A stretch of DNA of 36,432 bases, taken from a virus. The translations under genes were made by a program, and so were the position numbers. Below, piece by piece: positions 21,457 through 29,800 of the stretch. Position 1 is the first letter of the stretch. Every line of letters begins with the position of its first letter. The stretch is taken from positions 1 through 36,432 of the IMG/VR virus record IMGVR_UViG_3300009194_000003, one strand, 5' to 3'. The notes under the pieces are model-generated. The model was not told where the DNA came from. It did no database searches and saw only the letters and a list, made by a program, of their open reading frames with translations.

Positions 21457-21635
21457 TTTCTGCTGCTTATTTGGTGCTAGTTATTTGCGGTAACACTTGT
21501 GAAGCCGGTCATCTTGCAAGAGCTGTGACACAGATTCCGCAGACGAGCATGGATCAGTGCATTCTACAAGCCAATGCTTTTAACAAAAATCTGAAAGATA
21601 TTCGCGCCTTATGCGTGAAGGGGAGTGATAAATGA
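21453..21635 (+). CDS. Small exported Cys-containing protein, 60 aa
   Basis: Start at 21453 (ATGA). A hydrophobic N-terminus (MISAAYLVLVICG) precedes a short soluble part with three further Cys (NTCEAG, MDQCILQANAF, ALCVKGSDK). The layout suggests a secreted or periplasm-facing protein with disulphides. GGAGG lies 9-13 nt before the ATG. Confidence 0.6.
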   Translation: MISAAYLVLVICGNTCEAGHLARAVTQIPQTSMDQCILQANAFNKNLKDIRALCVKGSDK

Positions 21636-21904
21636 GCAACTACACAAAGAAAATTGAGATTGACGGTTGGTATGTTCGAGCAGAAGTTTGCAGAAATATT
21701 GATGGTGCTGTCATTAATCATGAGATGTATGCATCTTGGCCTTGGCATCCAATGTCTTGGTCTCTTGAAATGCGCCTAAAGCGCGCGCATAAGTGGGCGG
21801 ACAAAATCATCTCGTTGGCTGAAAAGTATGAAGTGCCAGCCGATCCTGAGCTTTCAGCCCTTAGAACAAAGAGCCTTATGCGTGAAATGGGGTTGAAGCC
21901 ATGA
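21632..21904 (+). CDS. Hypothetical protein, 90 aa
   Basis: The soluble protein MSNYTKKIEIDGWYVRAEVC continues with WPWHPMSWSLEMRLKRAHKW and a helical Lys/Glu C-terminus. Both ends are ATGA overlaps. No motif is recognised. Confidence 0.65.
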   Translation: MSNYTKKIEIDGWYVRAEVCRNIDGAVINHEMYASWPWHPMSWSLEMRLKRAHKWADKIISLAEKYEVPADPELSALRTKSLMREMGLKP

Positions 21905-22182
21905 GCGAACAGAAGATGAGGAAAGACTTCGAGGCTTGGGTACGCAGAATTGCGCCAGCCGGAGGCGACATCAACTGGGATGGCCAGCCGATCAAGGTTT
22001 CGTGGGCTACGTGGCAGGCTGCCACCACTGCCGCCCAGCAGCCCGCCGCTGTGGTGGAGCTTACCGGCGAAGAGTTGCATGAGGCGTGGTCGGGCGCAGA
22101 TGGTGTTCCATCTGGATTTGATGAGTATGCACTGCGCGCCGTCATCGCCGCCCATGTCGCCAAGCAAGGGGGTGAGTCATGA
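21901..22182 (+). CDS. Hypothetical protein, 93 aa
   Basis: MSEQKMRKDFEAWVRRIAPA starts a protein with VSWATWQAATTAAQQ and a helical tail (GFDEYALRAVIAAHVAKQGG). The AWxxWQAA pattern and the C-terminal RAVIAAH resemble small phage proteins of accessory regions. Function unknown. Confidence 0.65.
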   Translation: MSEQKMRKDFEAWVRRIAPAGGDINWDGQPIKVSWATWQAATTAAQQPAAVVELTGEELHEAWSGADGVPSGFDEYALRAVIAAHVAKQGGES

Positions 22183-22301
22183 GATTCTACTGGGGCACGA
22201 AAGGCTGGGGCTGGGCGCTGTATGGCATTAACTTTTACAACAGGGCGTTTATCGGGCTGAGTATCCGCCGCCAGCCGGAGGTGGAAAATGCTGACCGATG
22301 A
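22179..22301 (+). CDS. Hypothetical aromatic-rich peptide, 40 aa
   Basis: ATG at 22179 overlaps the previous stop; GGGGGTGAG lies upstream. MRFYWGTKGWGWALYGINFY, then NRAFIGLSIRRQPEVENADR. It is rich in Trp and Tyr and may associate with membranes. The end overlaps the next gene by 14 bp. Confidence 0.5.
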   Translation: MRFYWGTKGWGWALYGINFYNRAFIGLSIRRQPEVENADR

Positions 22302-22497
22302 GCAGATTAAGCAGATCGTCGAGCCGTTAGCCAAGTTTGAAATTGACGGTGCAGTTTTGAGCCACTTCCGCGCTGTTGCCGAAGCTGCAGCCCAAGCCGA
22401 GCGTCACCGCATCTACGCCGCACTCGAAGCAGACCCTGGCGCACTGTGGCGAGATCAGGGCTTTCAGGAATGGAGGCGCAATCGTGAAGTTTCGTAG
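22288..22497 (+). CDS. Hypothetical helical protein, 69 aa
   Basis: CCGGAGGTGGAAA precedes the ATG. MLTDEQIKQIVEPLAKFEID is followed by SHFRAVAEAAAQAERHRIYA. The DEQIxxI...FARAxxAAAxAEER pattern is common in small phage early proteins of unknown role. Confidence 0.65.
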   Translation: MLTDEQIKQIVEPLAKFEIDGAVLSHFRAVAEAAAQAERHRIYAALEADPGALWRDQGFQEWRRNREVS

Positions 22498-22717
22498 CCA
22501 ATCGCCAGCAATATGTCGTGAACGTAAGCCGCGTCCTATGGTCAATTTGCGAAGGATTCCGGCGTGCTTGCGCATGATCGGCGGCGAGGTGATTTTTGTT
22601 TCAGCTCGGCAGCGTGTTCGCCGGTATCAGCCGTACCGGCTATTGATCGGTAGTGCGGGGTGTTGGATACGCGGCACGGATAGGATACGGAAAATTCGGT
22701 ATTCCGACAGACGGTAA
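22484..22717 (+). CDS. Very basic hypothetical protein, 77 aa
   Basis: GTG at 22484 sits 7 nt after GGAGG. The product is Arg-rich (KFRSQSPAICRERKPRPMVN; SARQRVRRYQPYRLLIG; RIRKIRYSDRR). It could bind nucleic acid. It overlaps the previous gene by 14 bp. No family recognised. Confidence 0.5.
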   Translation: MKFRSQSPAICRERKPRPMVNLRRIPACLRMIGGEVIFVSARQRVRRYQPYRLLIGSAGCWIRGTDRIRKIRYSDRR

Positions 22718-22774
22718 TCCGTTGATGTGCTGATTGGGTAGAATCCGAGAACGATAACAAGAGAGGTAGCGATT

Positions 22775-22930
22775 ATGTGGGCAGTATATTGGACACCATT
22801 AGAGTGTACGAGTCTTGAGCGCGTTAAGGTCAAGGCTGCAAGTTTCAGCGAGGCGATGAATAAGGCTGCAAAGCTGATTCCAGAGGAAGCGCGGATTATT
22901 GATTGTGAGCCGGTGGGGGTGATGAAGTGA
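22775..22930 (+). CDS. Hypothetical protein, 51 aa
   Basis: GAGAGG lies 8 nt before the ATG. MWAVYWTPLECTSLERVKVK continues AASFSEAMNKAAKLIPEEAR: a beta-alpha arrangement. It follows the only gap (57 bp) in this gene chain, where TAGAAT at 22737 might be a weak -10. Function unknown. Confidence 0.55.
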   Translation: MWAVYWTPLECTSLERVKVKAASFSEAMNKAAKLIPEEARIIDCEPVGVMK

Positions 22931-23265
22931 GTGATAAAGAATTGTTGAGATTGGCTGCTAAGGCGATTGGTATTGGCCCAGTTTGTACCTATGAAAAAAG
23001 GCGAAACTGTTTGCGAATTGGCAGCAGAGAATCTTATTCAGTATGGAAGCCGCTTAATGATGACGGTGATGCCATGAGATTGGCAGTTAATCTTGGCATT
23101 GATGTAAATCATGGTGGTTCTGGTGTTGTTGCCGAGCGAAGGGCTGTATTTAATTTTCCAGAAGTTGGTGTTTGTGAAGGATTTACCTCATCCGAGCAAG
23201 TCTACACAGCCACCCGCCGCGCCATAGTACGTGCAGCCGCAGAGATCGGACGGTCAATGCCATGA
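22927..23265 (+). CDS. Hypothetical phage protein, 112 aa
   Basis: GTG start in a GTGA overlap. MSDKELLRLAAKAIGI, then SVWKPLNDDGDAMRLAVNLG and a C-terminal TATRRAIVRAAAEIGR helix. The WxPLxDDGDAxRLAV core recurs in many phage early proteins of unknown function. Confidence 0.7.
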   Translation: MSDKELLRLAAKAIGIGPVCTYEKRRNCLRIGSRESYSVWKPLNDDGDAMRLAVNLGIDVNHGGSGVVAERRAVFNFPEVGVCEGFTSSEQVYTATRRAIVRAAAEIGRSMP

Positions 23266-23456
23266 CCGACTTAGACCACAAACGCCGCCAAGCGCGAGCT
23301 AAAGCCGATCAGAACAAATGCCCATGGGTTCTATTCGTAGACCCATGCGACATGGAGCCACAGGTAATACTCGATGCGCCTGAGTTCCTGTTGCCGGACT
23401 GGGCAGATGTGCTTGAGAAGATTTATCCGCGTACAGAACGGAGCGCGACTAATTGA
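23262..23456 (+). CDS. Hypothetical protein, 64 aa
   Basis: MTDLDHKRRQARAKADQNKC, then PWVLFVDPCDMEPQVILDAP. It has a basic N-terminal helix and acidic C-terminal half, with ATGA overlap on the 5' side and a TTGA overlap on the 3' side. No family recognised. Confidence 0.6.
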   Translation: MTDLDHKRRQARAKADQNKCPWVLFVDPCDMEPQVILDAPEFLLPDWADVLEKIYPRTERSATN

Positions 23457-23698
23457 AAGCCATATTTGACACAGCCACTAACCGGTTAATCATTAACGGC
23501 AAACACAACGGCAACCGGCGCATGTGGACTATCGTCTTGCAGGCTACCACGCAGATCAGCACTGAGCGCATGGTATTCAAGACAGATGAGCCATGCCTCG
23601 TGTCTGAGCTTGCAGATGTGATTCAAGATCAACTAAGACCACTACACAATACCGAAGGCGGTTTAATCCGCGTGCGCTGGGAGGCGATGGCGAGATGA
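23453..23698 (+). CDS. Hypothetical beta-rich protein, 81 aa
   Basis: It starts with TTG at 23453 inside the previous stop. The sequence (MKAIFDTATNRLIINGKHNG; RRMWTIVLQATTQISTERMV) is beta-rich, then ELADVIQDQLRPLHN. The end overlaps the next ATG by 4 bp. Function unknown. Confidence 0.6.
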   Translation: MKAIFDTATNRLIINGKHNGNRRMWTIVLQATTQISTERMVFKTDEPCLVSELADVIQDQLRPLHNTEGGLIRVRWEAMAR

Positions 23699-23871
23699 AA
23701 TGGCAAGCAATCGTGGTTTTGTGTTGGGTATTCCTAGAGATTGGCTGGGCGATGGGGATGCATGGCCAGCCTAAAAAACCATACGACGGAACCACAAGTT
23801 TTATTTCATTTTCAATTCTGCTTGCTCTTTTGTGGAGCGGTGGATTTTTTGATGGGGGATCAGGGAAGTGA
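23695..23871 (+). CDS. Two-span membrane protein, 58 aa
   Basis: ATG at 23695 in an ATGA overlap. MKWQAIVVLCWVFLEIGWAM, a short polar loop (MHGQPKKPYDG), then TTSFISFSILLALLWSGGFF. Two transmembrane helices joined by a basic loop give a hairpin topology like small holin- or exclusion-type proteins. Confidence 0.6.
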   Translation: MKWQAIVVLCWVFLEIGWAMGMHGQPKKPYDGTTSFISFSILLALLWSGGFFDGGSGK

Positions 23872-24491
23872 ACAGAAAACAGATTTTAGCAACAAATGGA
23901 GTCGTTATGGTTCCCATATCGACTCACTGTCTGCGCCTTGCACGCGATGAGATTGGCAAGATTGAAGATCAATACAGCGCCTCTTACGCGGCAGAGTTTC
24001 TTGATGACTTGATCGCTGCTGTCAATGCTAATGAGCAGGAGCTATCTGCCCACGAAACAGTTATTGCCAATTATGGCATGTTCAATGGCGACATTCCGAT
24101 GCCAACACCAGAGGAAATAGCCGCTGGCATTGAATCTTACAACCGCGAGAAAAACAGCGAGCGAGGCAAGGCTGCTGAGGTATGGGCTTATGGGAAGAAG
24201 GAAACACAGGACTGTCGCCTAGTCAGCTATGCTGATGATGGATCGACATGCACTCTGAACTTTCGCGGAGAAGAGCTGTATTTTAATCGACTGGCTGAGC
24301 AACAGGTAACACCAGTATCTGTCGCCGAAGCCGCTGCTAAATCGCTGTGCCTCAAGGCTATTCGCCAACAGCAGCAAGCACCGGAGCTGACGGATGATGA
24401 GATACGGGCGATATTCAGAGACTGCCTGACAGGAACTATCTCTGCTGTCCGCGCCGCTATCGCCGCCCATGAAGCCAAGCGAGCCAAGTAA
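23868..24491 (+). CDS. Hypothetical helical protein, 207 aa
   Basis: GTG start in a GTGA overlap. It begins MNRKQILATNGVVMVPISTH and has a helical middle (FLDDLIAAVNANEQELSAHE), a beta part with two Cys (TQDCRLVSYADDGSTCTLNF) and a C-terminal LTDDEIRAIFRDCLTGTISA-type helix. It is the longest gene of the accessory chain and may be a mosaic of small-phage-protein modules. No function is assigned. Confidence 0.6.
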   Translation: MNRKQILATNGVVMVPISTHCLRLARDEIGKIEDQYSASYAAEFLDDLIAAVNANEQELSAHETVIANYGMFNGDIPMPTPEEIAAGIESYNREKNSERGKAAEVWAYGKKETQDCRLVSYADDGSTCTLNFRGEELYFNRLAEQQVTPVSVAEAAAKSLCLKAIRQQQQAPELTDDEIRAIFRDCLTGTISAVRAAIAAHEAKRAK

Positions 24492-24808
24492 TGCGCCCAA
24501 CCCACCTAAAACAACCACTAACCAACGAGATTGAAGCCTTCCTAGCCGCAGGCGGTCAAATCAAGACCGCCACGCGCCGACCTGAGGCTGTGCCGTACCT
24601 TGGCACGGATAAGCAGGCAAACGCCGTCCTGTGCAGCGCTGAGGGCTGTGCATCGCGCCTAGGGATGCGATTGGATAACTTCATTAGCCACGCCAGTGAG
24701 CCAACATTCCCTCAGTGCTATTTGCACCTTGGCGAGCGCAAGTGGTACTGGAAGGAAGTTCACGCATGGCACAGACGCGGCATGACATTTTCGGAGAAGT
24801 TCAAGTGA
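24491..24808 (+). CDS. Hypothetical protein, 105 aa
   Basis: The start overlaps the upstream TAA by one base (TAATG). MRPTHLKQPLTNEIEAFLAA, then TATRRPEAVPYLGTDKQANA, two Cys (VLCSAEGCASRLG) and an aromatic C-terminus (RKWYWKEVHAWHRRGM). No family recognised. Confidence 0.6.
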   Translation: MRPTHLKQPLTNEIEAFLAAGGQIKTATRRPEAVPYLGTDKQANAVLCSAEGCASRLGMRLDNFISHASEPTFPQCYLHLGERKWYWKEVHAWHRRGMTFSEKFK

Positions 24809-25020
24809 ATACTAACGAGTGGCAACCGATTGAGACAGCGCCGAAGGATGGCCGAGAAATATTGGTCTATGGGAAGTGGGTGGGCGAGATAAGCGGTGAT
24901 TATCCAATGAACGCCATTGGTGTTGCTTATTCAGGCTCATTAAGCCTTACGCTTGGCGACGCCTACTCATGCGACTGTATCGCAACTCATTGGATGCCAT
25001 TACCGGAGCCGCCAAAATGA
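24805..25020 (+). CDS. DUF551-like protein, 71 aa
   Basis: The GTG at 24805 gives MNTNEWQPIETAPKDGREIL, the widespread WQPIETAPKDG start of small phage proteins, and THWMPLPEPP ends it as expected. A longer upstream frame is ignored because it lies inside the previous gene. Function unknown. Confidence 0.75.
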   Translation: MNTNEWQPIETAPKDGREILVYGKWVGEISGDYPMNAIGVAYSGSLSLTLGDAYSCDCIATHWMPLPEPPK

Positions 25021-25358
25021 ACACCCGCCGCCGCCTAACCCTAAAACTTGGCAAAGATCCTGGTGTTTGGATTAACCAGCAAGTGACCGCAGGACGCACG
25101 CTAGCAGACGCGGGGCGCGAGATTGGCCTTAACGAGAGCCTAGCTAAGTATTACCGGAGAGACGCTGGCTATGCGCCACTGCGTAAGCCACGATTCGGTC
25201 AGCTATCGCCAGACGGCTCAAGCGTTGCGTCTTGGCTGAAGGCTAACGGATATGATATGAAAGCGCCTGTCGTGATTAACCGGCTAGTCAAAGGCTGGGA
25301 CTGGGAGCGCGCCGTATCAACCCCGCCTAAGTTTCGTGGGCCAAATAAACCAAAATGA
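25017..25358 (+). CDS. DNA-binding-like protein, 113 aa
   Basis: Start at 25017 in an ATGA overlap. MNTRRRLTLKLGKDPGVWIN is followed by TLADAGREIGLNESLAKYYR, a probable helix-turn-helix, then a basic stretch (GYAPLRKPRFGQ) and VINRLVKGWDWERAVSTPP. It could regulate early or late transcription; this is inferred from the fold pattern. Confidence 0.6.
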   Translation: MNTRRRLTLKLGKDPGVWINQQVTAGRTLADAGREIGLNESLAKYYRRDAGYAPLRKPRFGQLSPDGSSVASWLKANGYDMKAPVVINRLVKGWDWERAVSTPPKFRGPNKPK

Positions 25359-25537
25359 CCTGCGAACATTGCACTGATGACCTGCGAACATTCAGGCTAG
25401 GCCGCGCGCATTACGTCTGCATGGAGTGCGGCAAGGATGTGACTATGCACTTAGTTTGCTTACAGATAGCTGGAATAGATATTTCAGCCATCCCCGTTCT
25501 AACACCAGATGACTTTAAACCAAAGGAAGTAAAATGA
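25355..25537 (+). CDS. Small zinc-ribbon-like protein, 60 aa
   Basis: CEHC at residues 3-6 and CMEC at 22-25 are spaced as a zinc ribbon, followed by a helical tail. MTCEHCTDDLRTF occurs after a near-duplicate at the DNA level (ATGACCTGCGAACATT is repeated at 25355 and 25379). Overlaps on both sides. The role may be protein or nucleic-acid contact. Confidence 0.6.
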   Translation: MTCEHCTDDLRTFRLGRAHYVCMECGKDVTMHLVCLQIAGIDISAIPVLTPDDFKPKEVK

Positions 25538-25728
25538 TTTTCCGCACTTACGAAGAACTACTCGCTATTCCGCAACGTCTTGGCAAAGCGTACATGCAGG
25601 CGCGAGAGGCTGCTTTCGATGGCACTGCTGTGGCCACGTACAAGAATCGCCATGAGCAAGAGGCCGCGCGGCTGGGCAAGTCTCACACCGAAGCTGAGCT
25701 GCGCGCCGAAGCAACGCGTATTGGGTAG
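25534..25728 (+). CDS. Hypothetical protein, 64 aa
   Basis: It is the last plus-strand gene. MIFRTYEELLAIPQRLGKAY, then YKNRHEQEAARLGKSHTEAE: helical and charged. A hairpin follows 10 bp after the stop. No family recognised. Confidence 0.6.
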   Translation: MIFRTYEELLAIPQRLGKAYMQAREAAFDGTAVATYKNRHEQEAARLGKSHTEAELRAEATRIG

Positions 25729-25737
25729 CAAAGCGAA

Positions 25738-25765
25738 GGGCTGCCGCCGTGATAGCGAGCAGCCC
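25738..25765. terminator. Hairpin between convergent operons, probable bidirectional terminator
   Basis: GGGCTGC and GCAGCCC form a perfect 7-bp stem, extended inside by CGC/GCG. It lies between the plus-strand early operon and the minus-strand lysis genes. There is no T-run on either side, so it may need a protein factor. Confidence 0.45.
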
Positions 25766-25772
25766 GACTAGC

Positions 25773-25937
25773 TTACGGGCGATTCTTTACAGTCTCGTAA
25801 ATGCCGATAGCACCGACAACGCCAGCACCAACACCTGCTAGCAGGTCAGGCTCGATGGCAATGCCAAAAAGGGAAAGCAGCAAGGCTAAACCGCGCCATG
25901 TGCTGGGTTGCTTTGCGTAGGTCTTAACGATTTCCAT
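25773..25937 (-). CDS. Holin-like membrane protein, 54 aa
   Basis: MEIVKTYAKQPSTWRGLALL continues LSLFGIAIEPDLLAGVGAGV and VGAIGIYETVKNRP. QPSTWRGL plus two hydrophobic helices is the pattern of a common small phage holin family. It is the last lysis gene, with GAGAGG upstream in the end of the larger holin gene. Confidence 0.7.
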   Translation of the reverse strand: MEIVKTYAKQPSTWRGLALLLSLFGIAIEPDLLAGVGAGVVGAIGIYETVKNRP

Positions 25938-25939
25938 TG

Positions 25940-26245
25940 CTACTTACCTCTCTTGAGAAAACTCTGAATGAATGCTGGGCCGTGGTCGCGAGCCGTATCA
26001 ATGATGACTGCGGCTAATTCCTTGCCGATCATCCCGACCACAAAACCAGCACTCGAAAGGTATTGTGCTTCAAGAGAGAACAGATCAGCAACAACAGGCC
26101 CAAAGTGATACGCCATCAGAAAGCCAATGACACCTGTCGTTAAACGCTCAGGCCATGAACCATCTTTTACTCTAAGTGCGCTCACAAAAGCCCCCGAAAA
26201 ACATGCAACAAGGAATGAAAAAAACCCTGGATCGTGGTGCTGCAT
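25940..26245 (-). CDS. Class I-type holin, 101 aa
   Basis: Start at the ATG at 26245 behind AAGGCGG; an in-frame ATG at 26308 would add 21 residues. Three membrane spans are visible: FFSFLVACFSGAFVSAL, TTGVIGFLMAYHFGPVVADL and SAGFVVGMIGKELAAVIID. It has a basic C-terminus (SFLKRGK). It lies in the lysis cassette after the endolysin. The two starts could give a holin and antiholin pair, but the longer form extends back into the upstream frame. Confidence 0.7.
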   Translation of the reverse strand: MQHHDPGFFSFLVACFSGAFVSALRVKDGSWPERLTTGVIGFLMAYHFGPVVADLFSLEAQYLSSAGFVVGMIGKELAAVIIDTARDHGPAFIQSFLKRGK

Positions 26246-26255
26246 GTTATCCGCC

Positions 26256-26408
26256 TTATGTCTGATGTTGCGTTGTCGAATTGTAGCATTCGGCTGTGCG
26301 AATATCATGCGCCCAAAATATCAAAACCAAGCCTGCCACTACTGGGCCGATGCGCCAATACCACACAAGGCGCTTGCGAAGCCCTCGCAGATAATTGCGC
26401 CATGTCAT
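26256..26408 (-). CDS. Lysis-cassette membrane protein, 50 aa
   Basis: ATG at 26408 in an ATGA overlap with the endolysin stop; GGAGAG upstream. A very basic head (MTWRNYLRGLRKRLVWYW) precedes one membrane helix (IGPVVAGLVLIFWA) and a short outside tail with one Cys. It may be an antiholin or a minimal spanin part. Its function is not decided by the sequence. Confidence 0.6.
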   Translation of the reverse strand: MTWRNYLRGLRKRLVWYWRIGPVVAGLVLIFWAHDIRTAECYNSTTQHQT

Positions 26409-26821
26409 GCAACTTTCTCTCCGGCCTGTAACTGAGCCAAGGTCTTGCCGCCCGTGTATTGGAAATGTGCGGTCTCCTTGAATCGCTTCCAATCTCCGGC
26501 CCATTCAAGCCCAGCAGCCTTGCCGATTGCGCCGATACGCGCCCACAGTGCCGCGTCATTCCACACAGCCTTTCCATTCACAATCGGCACAACGTCAATC
26601 GCGCAGCGATGGTTATGCCAAGACTGGCCTGCTTTCGCATTGGTAACGATCTTGCCTTGCAATGTGCGGCCTTGGGCGTATAGCGCGTTTTGCGACTCAG
26701 CATCGCGGTAGGTGCTAGTCACCAACAGATCAATGCCCTGCTTCTTAGCGGCGGCAAGGAACGAGTCCACTTTTGTGCGGACGACTGGCAACAGTTCTTT
26801 TAAGTCGCGTGAGTTAATCAT
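26405..26821 (-). CDS. Endolysin, M15-type L-alanyl-D-glutamate peptidase
   Basis: The 138-aa protein has the zinc peptidase motif SWHNHRCAIDVVP (His69, Asp76; the usual SxHxxGxAxD with Arg in place of Gly) and WKRFKETAHFQY with Glu116 and His119. It would cut peptidoglycan stem peptides, as the T5 endolysin does. There is no signal peptide, so release depends on the holins. GAGG lies before the ATG. Confidence 0.9.
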   Translation of the reverse strand: MINSRDLKELLPVVRTKVDSFLAAAKKQGIDLLVTSTYRDAESQNALYAQGRTLQGKIVTNAKAGQSWHNHRCAIDVVPIVNGKAVWNDAALWARIGAIGKAAGLEWAGDWKRFKETAHFQYTGGKTLAQLQAGEKVA

Positions 26822-26890
26822 AGATTCCTCTTATGCCTGCCACCACAGAATCATGGCGGCAAGCAAATCATGGGTGAATGCTTTGCACGA

Positions 26891-29800
26891 TCATCTGCAC
26901 GACTCAATAAACGCGATCTCTGCCGCACTGGAGTAGCATCCGGTTAGGTGTCCAGCCCCACCGACCAGATCCACTGTCACGTCACCACCTGCTGCGTTTA
27001 CTGTCGTCTGAAAGTTGGTTGCCTGCGATGATGGAATTACCGTGTCAGATGAACCATGGCGCAGGTAAATCGGCGTTTTAGCAAAGCGCGAGGCATTCAA
27101 GTTTGGATCACGGTCTTTCAAGGCCGTCGCAGTACCAGCAAAAGGAATGACGACGATATCGTTTGCTGCGTAAGTTCCAGCAGCCCATGCGTCTTTCCAG
27201 ATGTAAGGCGCATCGAAGTACGCAGCACTTGGCGGAACACTCCGGTTACCAATCCGCTTCCAGTTAGTCGCTGTCAGGCTTGGCGTCTCAGTGTTGCTAC
27301 CCACCAGCGATACATACCAGTCGCCGTGTCCGCGCTGAATGATCGCCGTGAAAGCAGCCAGTGCAAAGCTGGCTGTCAGGTCTGTCACGCCGCTAATGCC
27401 GACAATACAGAATGGGCGTTTGCGCTCATCAGTCAAATGCGTCAGCGAGTTAAGCAAGCCCATCGACTCACCATAAAGGCAGTATTTGTCAAAGTTCCAG
27501 TAGCGAGTAATCCAATCCATGAAGCCGTAGCGGTACTCCATGCCGGTGCGTCCAGCCCAGTTGCTGCTTGTTGGGTTTGCGTAGCCTTTGCCAGTGGATG
27601 CATTGAAAGCGGAGTTATACATCCCTTGAATCAAGCCGATAGCATAGCCTTTCAAGTACAGGCCAAGAAGCGTTGCACTGTTTTGACCGCTGTTAATTGC
27701 AGACTTCACCTCGTTGGGGTGCATCTGAAACACCACCGGCTTATCGGTACTTGGACGGAATCGTGGAAGAACCAAGAACGGCACCTCCGTAGGATTAGAG
27801 AAAGCATTCGCGCTGGACTTTAAAATGTGCTGATCTTTGTTAATGCCAATCACTGCTGGCGTGCCAGTTCCATCTGTGTAGCTTTCATAACCGCCGACAG
27901 TGGCAAACACGCCTGTAAGTCGCGTATTTGCGTTAGCAAAGGTAAACTCAAGCGCATTCAAGTAACCAGCGGATGATCCAAAAGTTGGAATGGAGCCAGT
28001 GTAAATATGTGTATCAGGATCAACGCGAGCAAACAGCTTGTTAGTTGAATCCTGAAATGCTCCTAGCGTAATGCCACTACCAGCACCAGTCAGAATACTT
28101 GTCTGCATAGACTGAGTAATCGTGCCAAGGCCATCGCACGCCACAGTGAACCAAACAGTCGTTCCGTCTACTACGTCAGGGAATCCGGCTTGGTTAAGGA
28201 ATACTGAAAAGCCATAGTTTGTGCTGATATTACCAGCCCTTACATTTACCCCTGCAATGCCTGCATGTGATGTGTTCACAGAATCGCGCAACTTGAATGT
28301 CGTATTGTTTGAGCCTGCGCCGATTACAAAGGTAAGCGTGAACTGCCAAGGCTTGGTATTATCAAGATCAAAGGGCAGCGCAAGCGTAGCTGAGCCGGTA
28401 ACACCATCAACGGCAGCAGTTAAGCCTCCCGAACCATGGACAGCCACGCCCTGCGCTGTCGTCAGGTCAGCAAGTGCAAGCGATGTTTTGCGGTATGTGC
28501 GTTTTCCGTTTGGCGCTCCAACAGCATCTAGGCGCTGGATGTTGAGCGATTGATTAACTTCAAGCGAAAGGAAACGTGCCAGCGTCTCACCGCTGAACTG
28601 GCTGTCGTCTACCTCGACGCCGGTGATGGTAAAAGCGAGTTGATAATCTCGCGCGCTTGCCGTGGCGGTAAAGCTCACATCATCCAATGCAGTAGTCGCT
28701 GCGTTAAAGAAATAACTACCAGGGCCACCAGAGGCGGCATAGGACAGCGCAGCGGTATTAGCCGCACAGACAAAGCCTACCCAATCCCCGACTTCTAGCG
28801 TCACGTCGCCAAACGGATCAGATACCGTATTGTTGCCTAGCACTAGGGTAGGCGTTGTGCGGGCAACATCGTCAAATCGGTTTGGGGCTTGAACAGGACG
28901 CGCAGCAACGATAGTTAGCGATGCACCGCGCAAGCTAGCAATGTTCACATCCAGCGTTGACACGCGGCCTCGGCGCGTCACTCGCTGCAATAAATACGTC
29001 CCGTTATTGAACTCGGTAGTGCCGCCTGCGCCAACTGTGTAATTGTAGGGGTCGTTAAAGGTCAGCTTAGTCAGCGGCGTCACCTGGCCGGTTAAAGCGC
29101 CAACGCTGGCAGGACGGCCCAAGAACGTAACAGCAGTTGTACCTAGCGTGATTGAGCTTTGCTGATTCGCAAACGACCAGCCGGTGTATAACGTGCCGCC
29201 AGTAATTTGCGTGCAGCTTCCTGATAGTGTCGGATCTGTGTTTGCTAGAACGTGGCGCGTCAGCACGAATGGGCTAAGCGTCGTCAGCGTATACCAGCCA
29301 TTTTCAAATTGATTTGTCTGGTCTTTTACTAGCAAGTTCTGGCCAACAGCCAATGTCACACCGTCTTGCGCGCCTAACGCACCAGCGCCAGTCAGCGTAC
29401 CAGCGCCGTTGTTGTAGGTCGCTGTGATGTTGGCAGTGCTGGCTGCTGCGGCAGTGAAACCACGGTTAGTCTGAAATGCCACGTTAGCGGCAGCAAAAGA
29501 AGCAAAGCCGCTGGCTTGATCGCGGGCTGCTTCGGCTGCGGCTTGTGCGGCCTCGGCGTTTGTTTCAGCTAGTTCGGCGTTTACTTCAGCAAGCTCGGCG
29601 TTAGTCTCGGCGAGTTGTGCTGCGATGCTTGCAGCAGTCGCTATGTTAGCTTGCTCAGTAGCGATTACAGCCTGATCTGCACCGGTAACAATATATGCTG
29701 AGTCTCTTGCGGCCTCGGCAGCTATTCTTGCTTCTAATGCATTTGCTGCATCAACACTGGCGGCGGCCTCATACTCAATGGTCGTCGCCTCTGAGTTAGC

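Noticed and set aside
22542-22833. Minus-strand frames of 68-82 codons across 22327-22833
   Set aside because: Opposite a gene chain with good ribosome sites; no support for antisense genes.
26822-26890. Read-through of the tailspike TGA (19 more sense codons to TAA) or chained mini-frames (MIVQSIHP, MICLPP, MILWWQA)
   Set aside because: The TCGTGCAGATGATCGTGCA direct repeat around the stop is curious, but nothing favours read-through and the mini-frames lack ribosome sites of their own.
27056-27823. 255-codon plus-strand frame inside the tailspike
   Set aside because: Opposite a well-defined hydrolase domain; no ribosome site or promoter.
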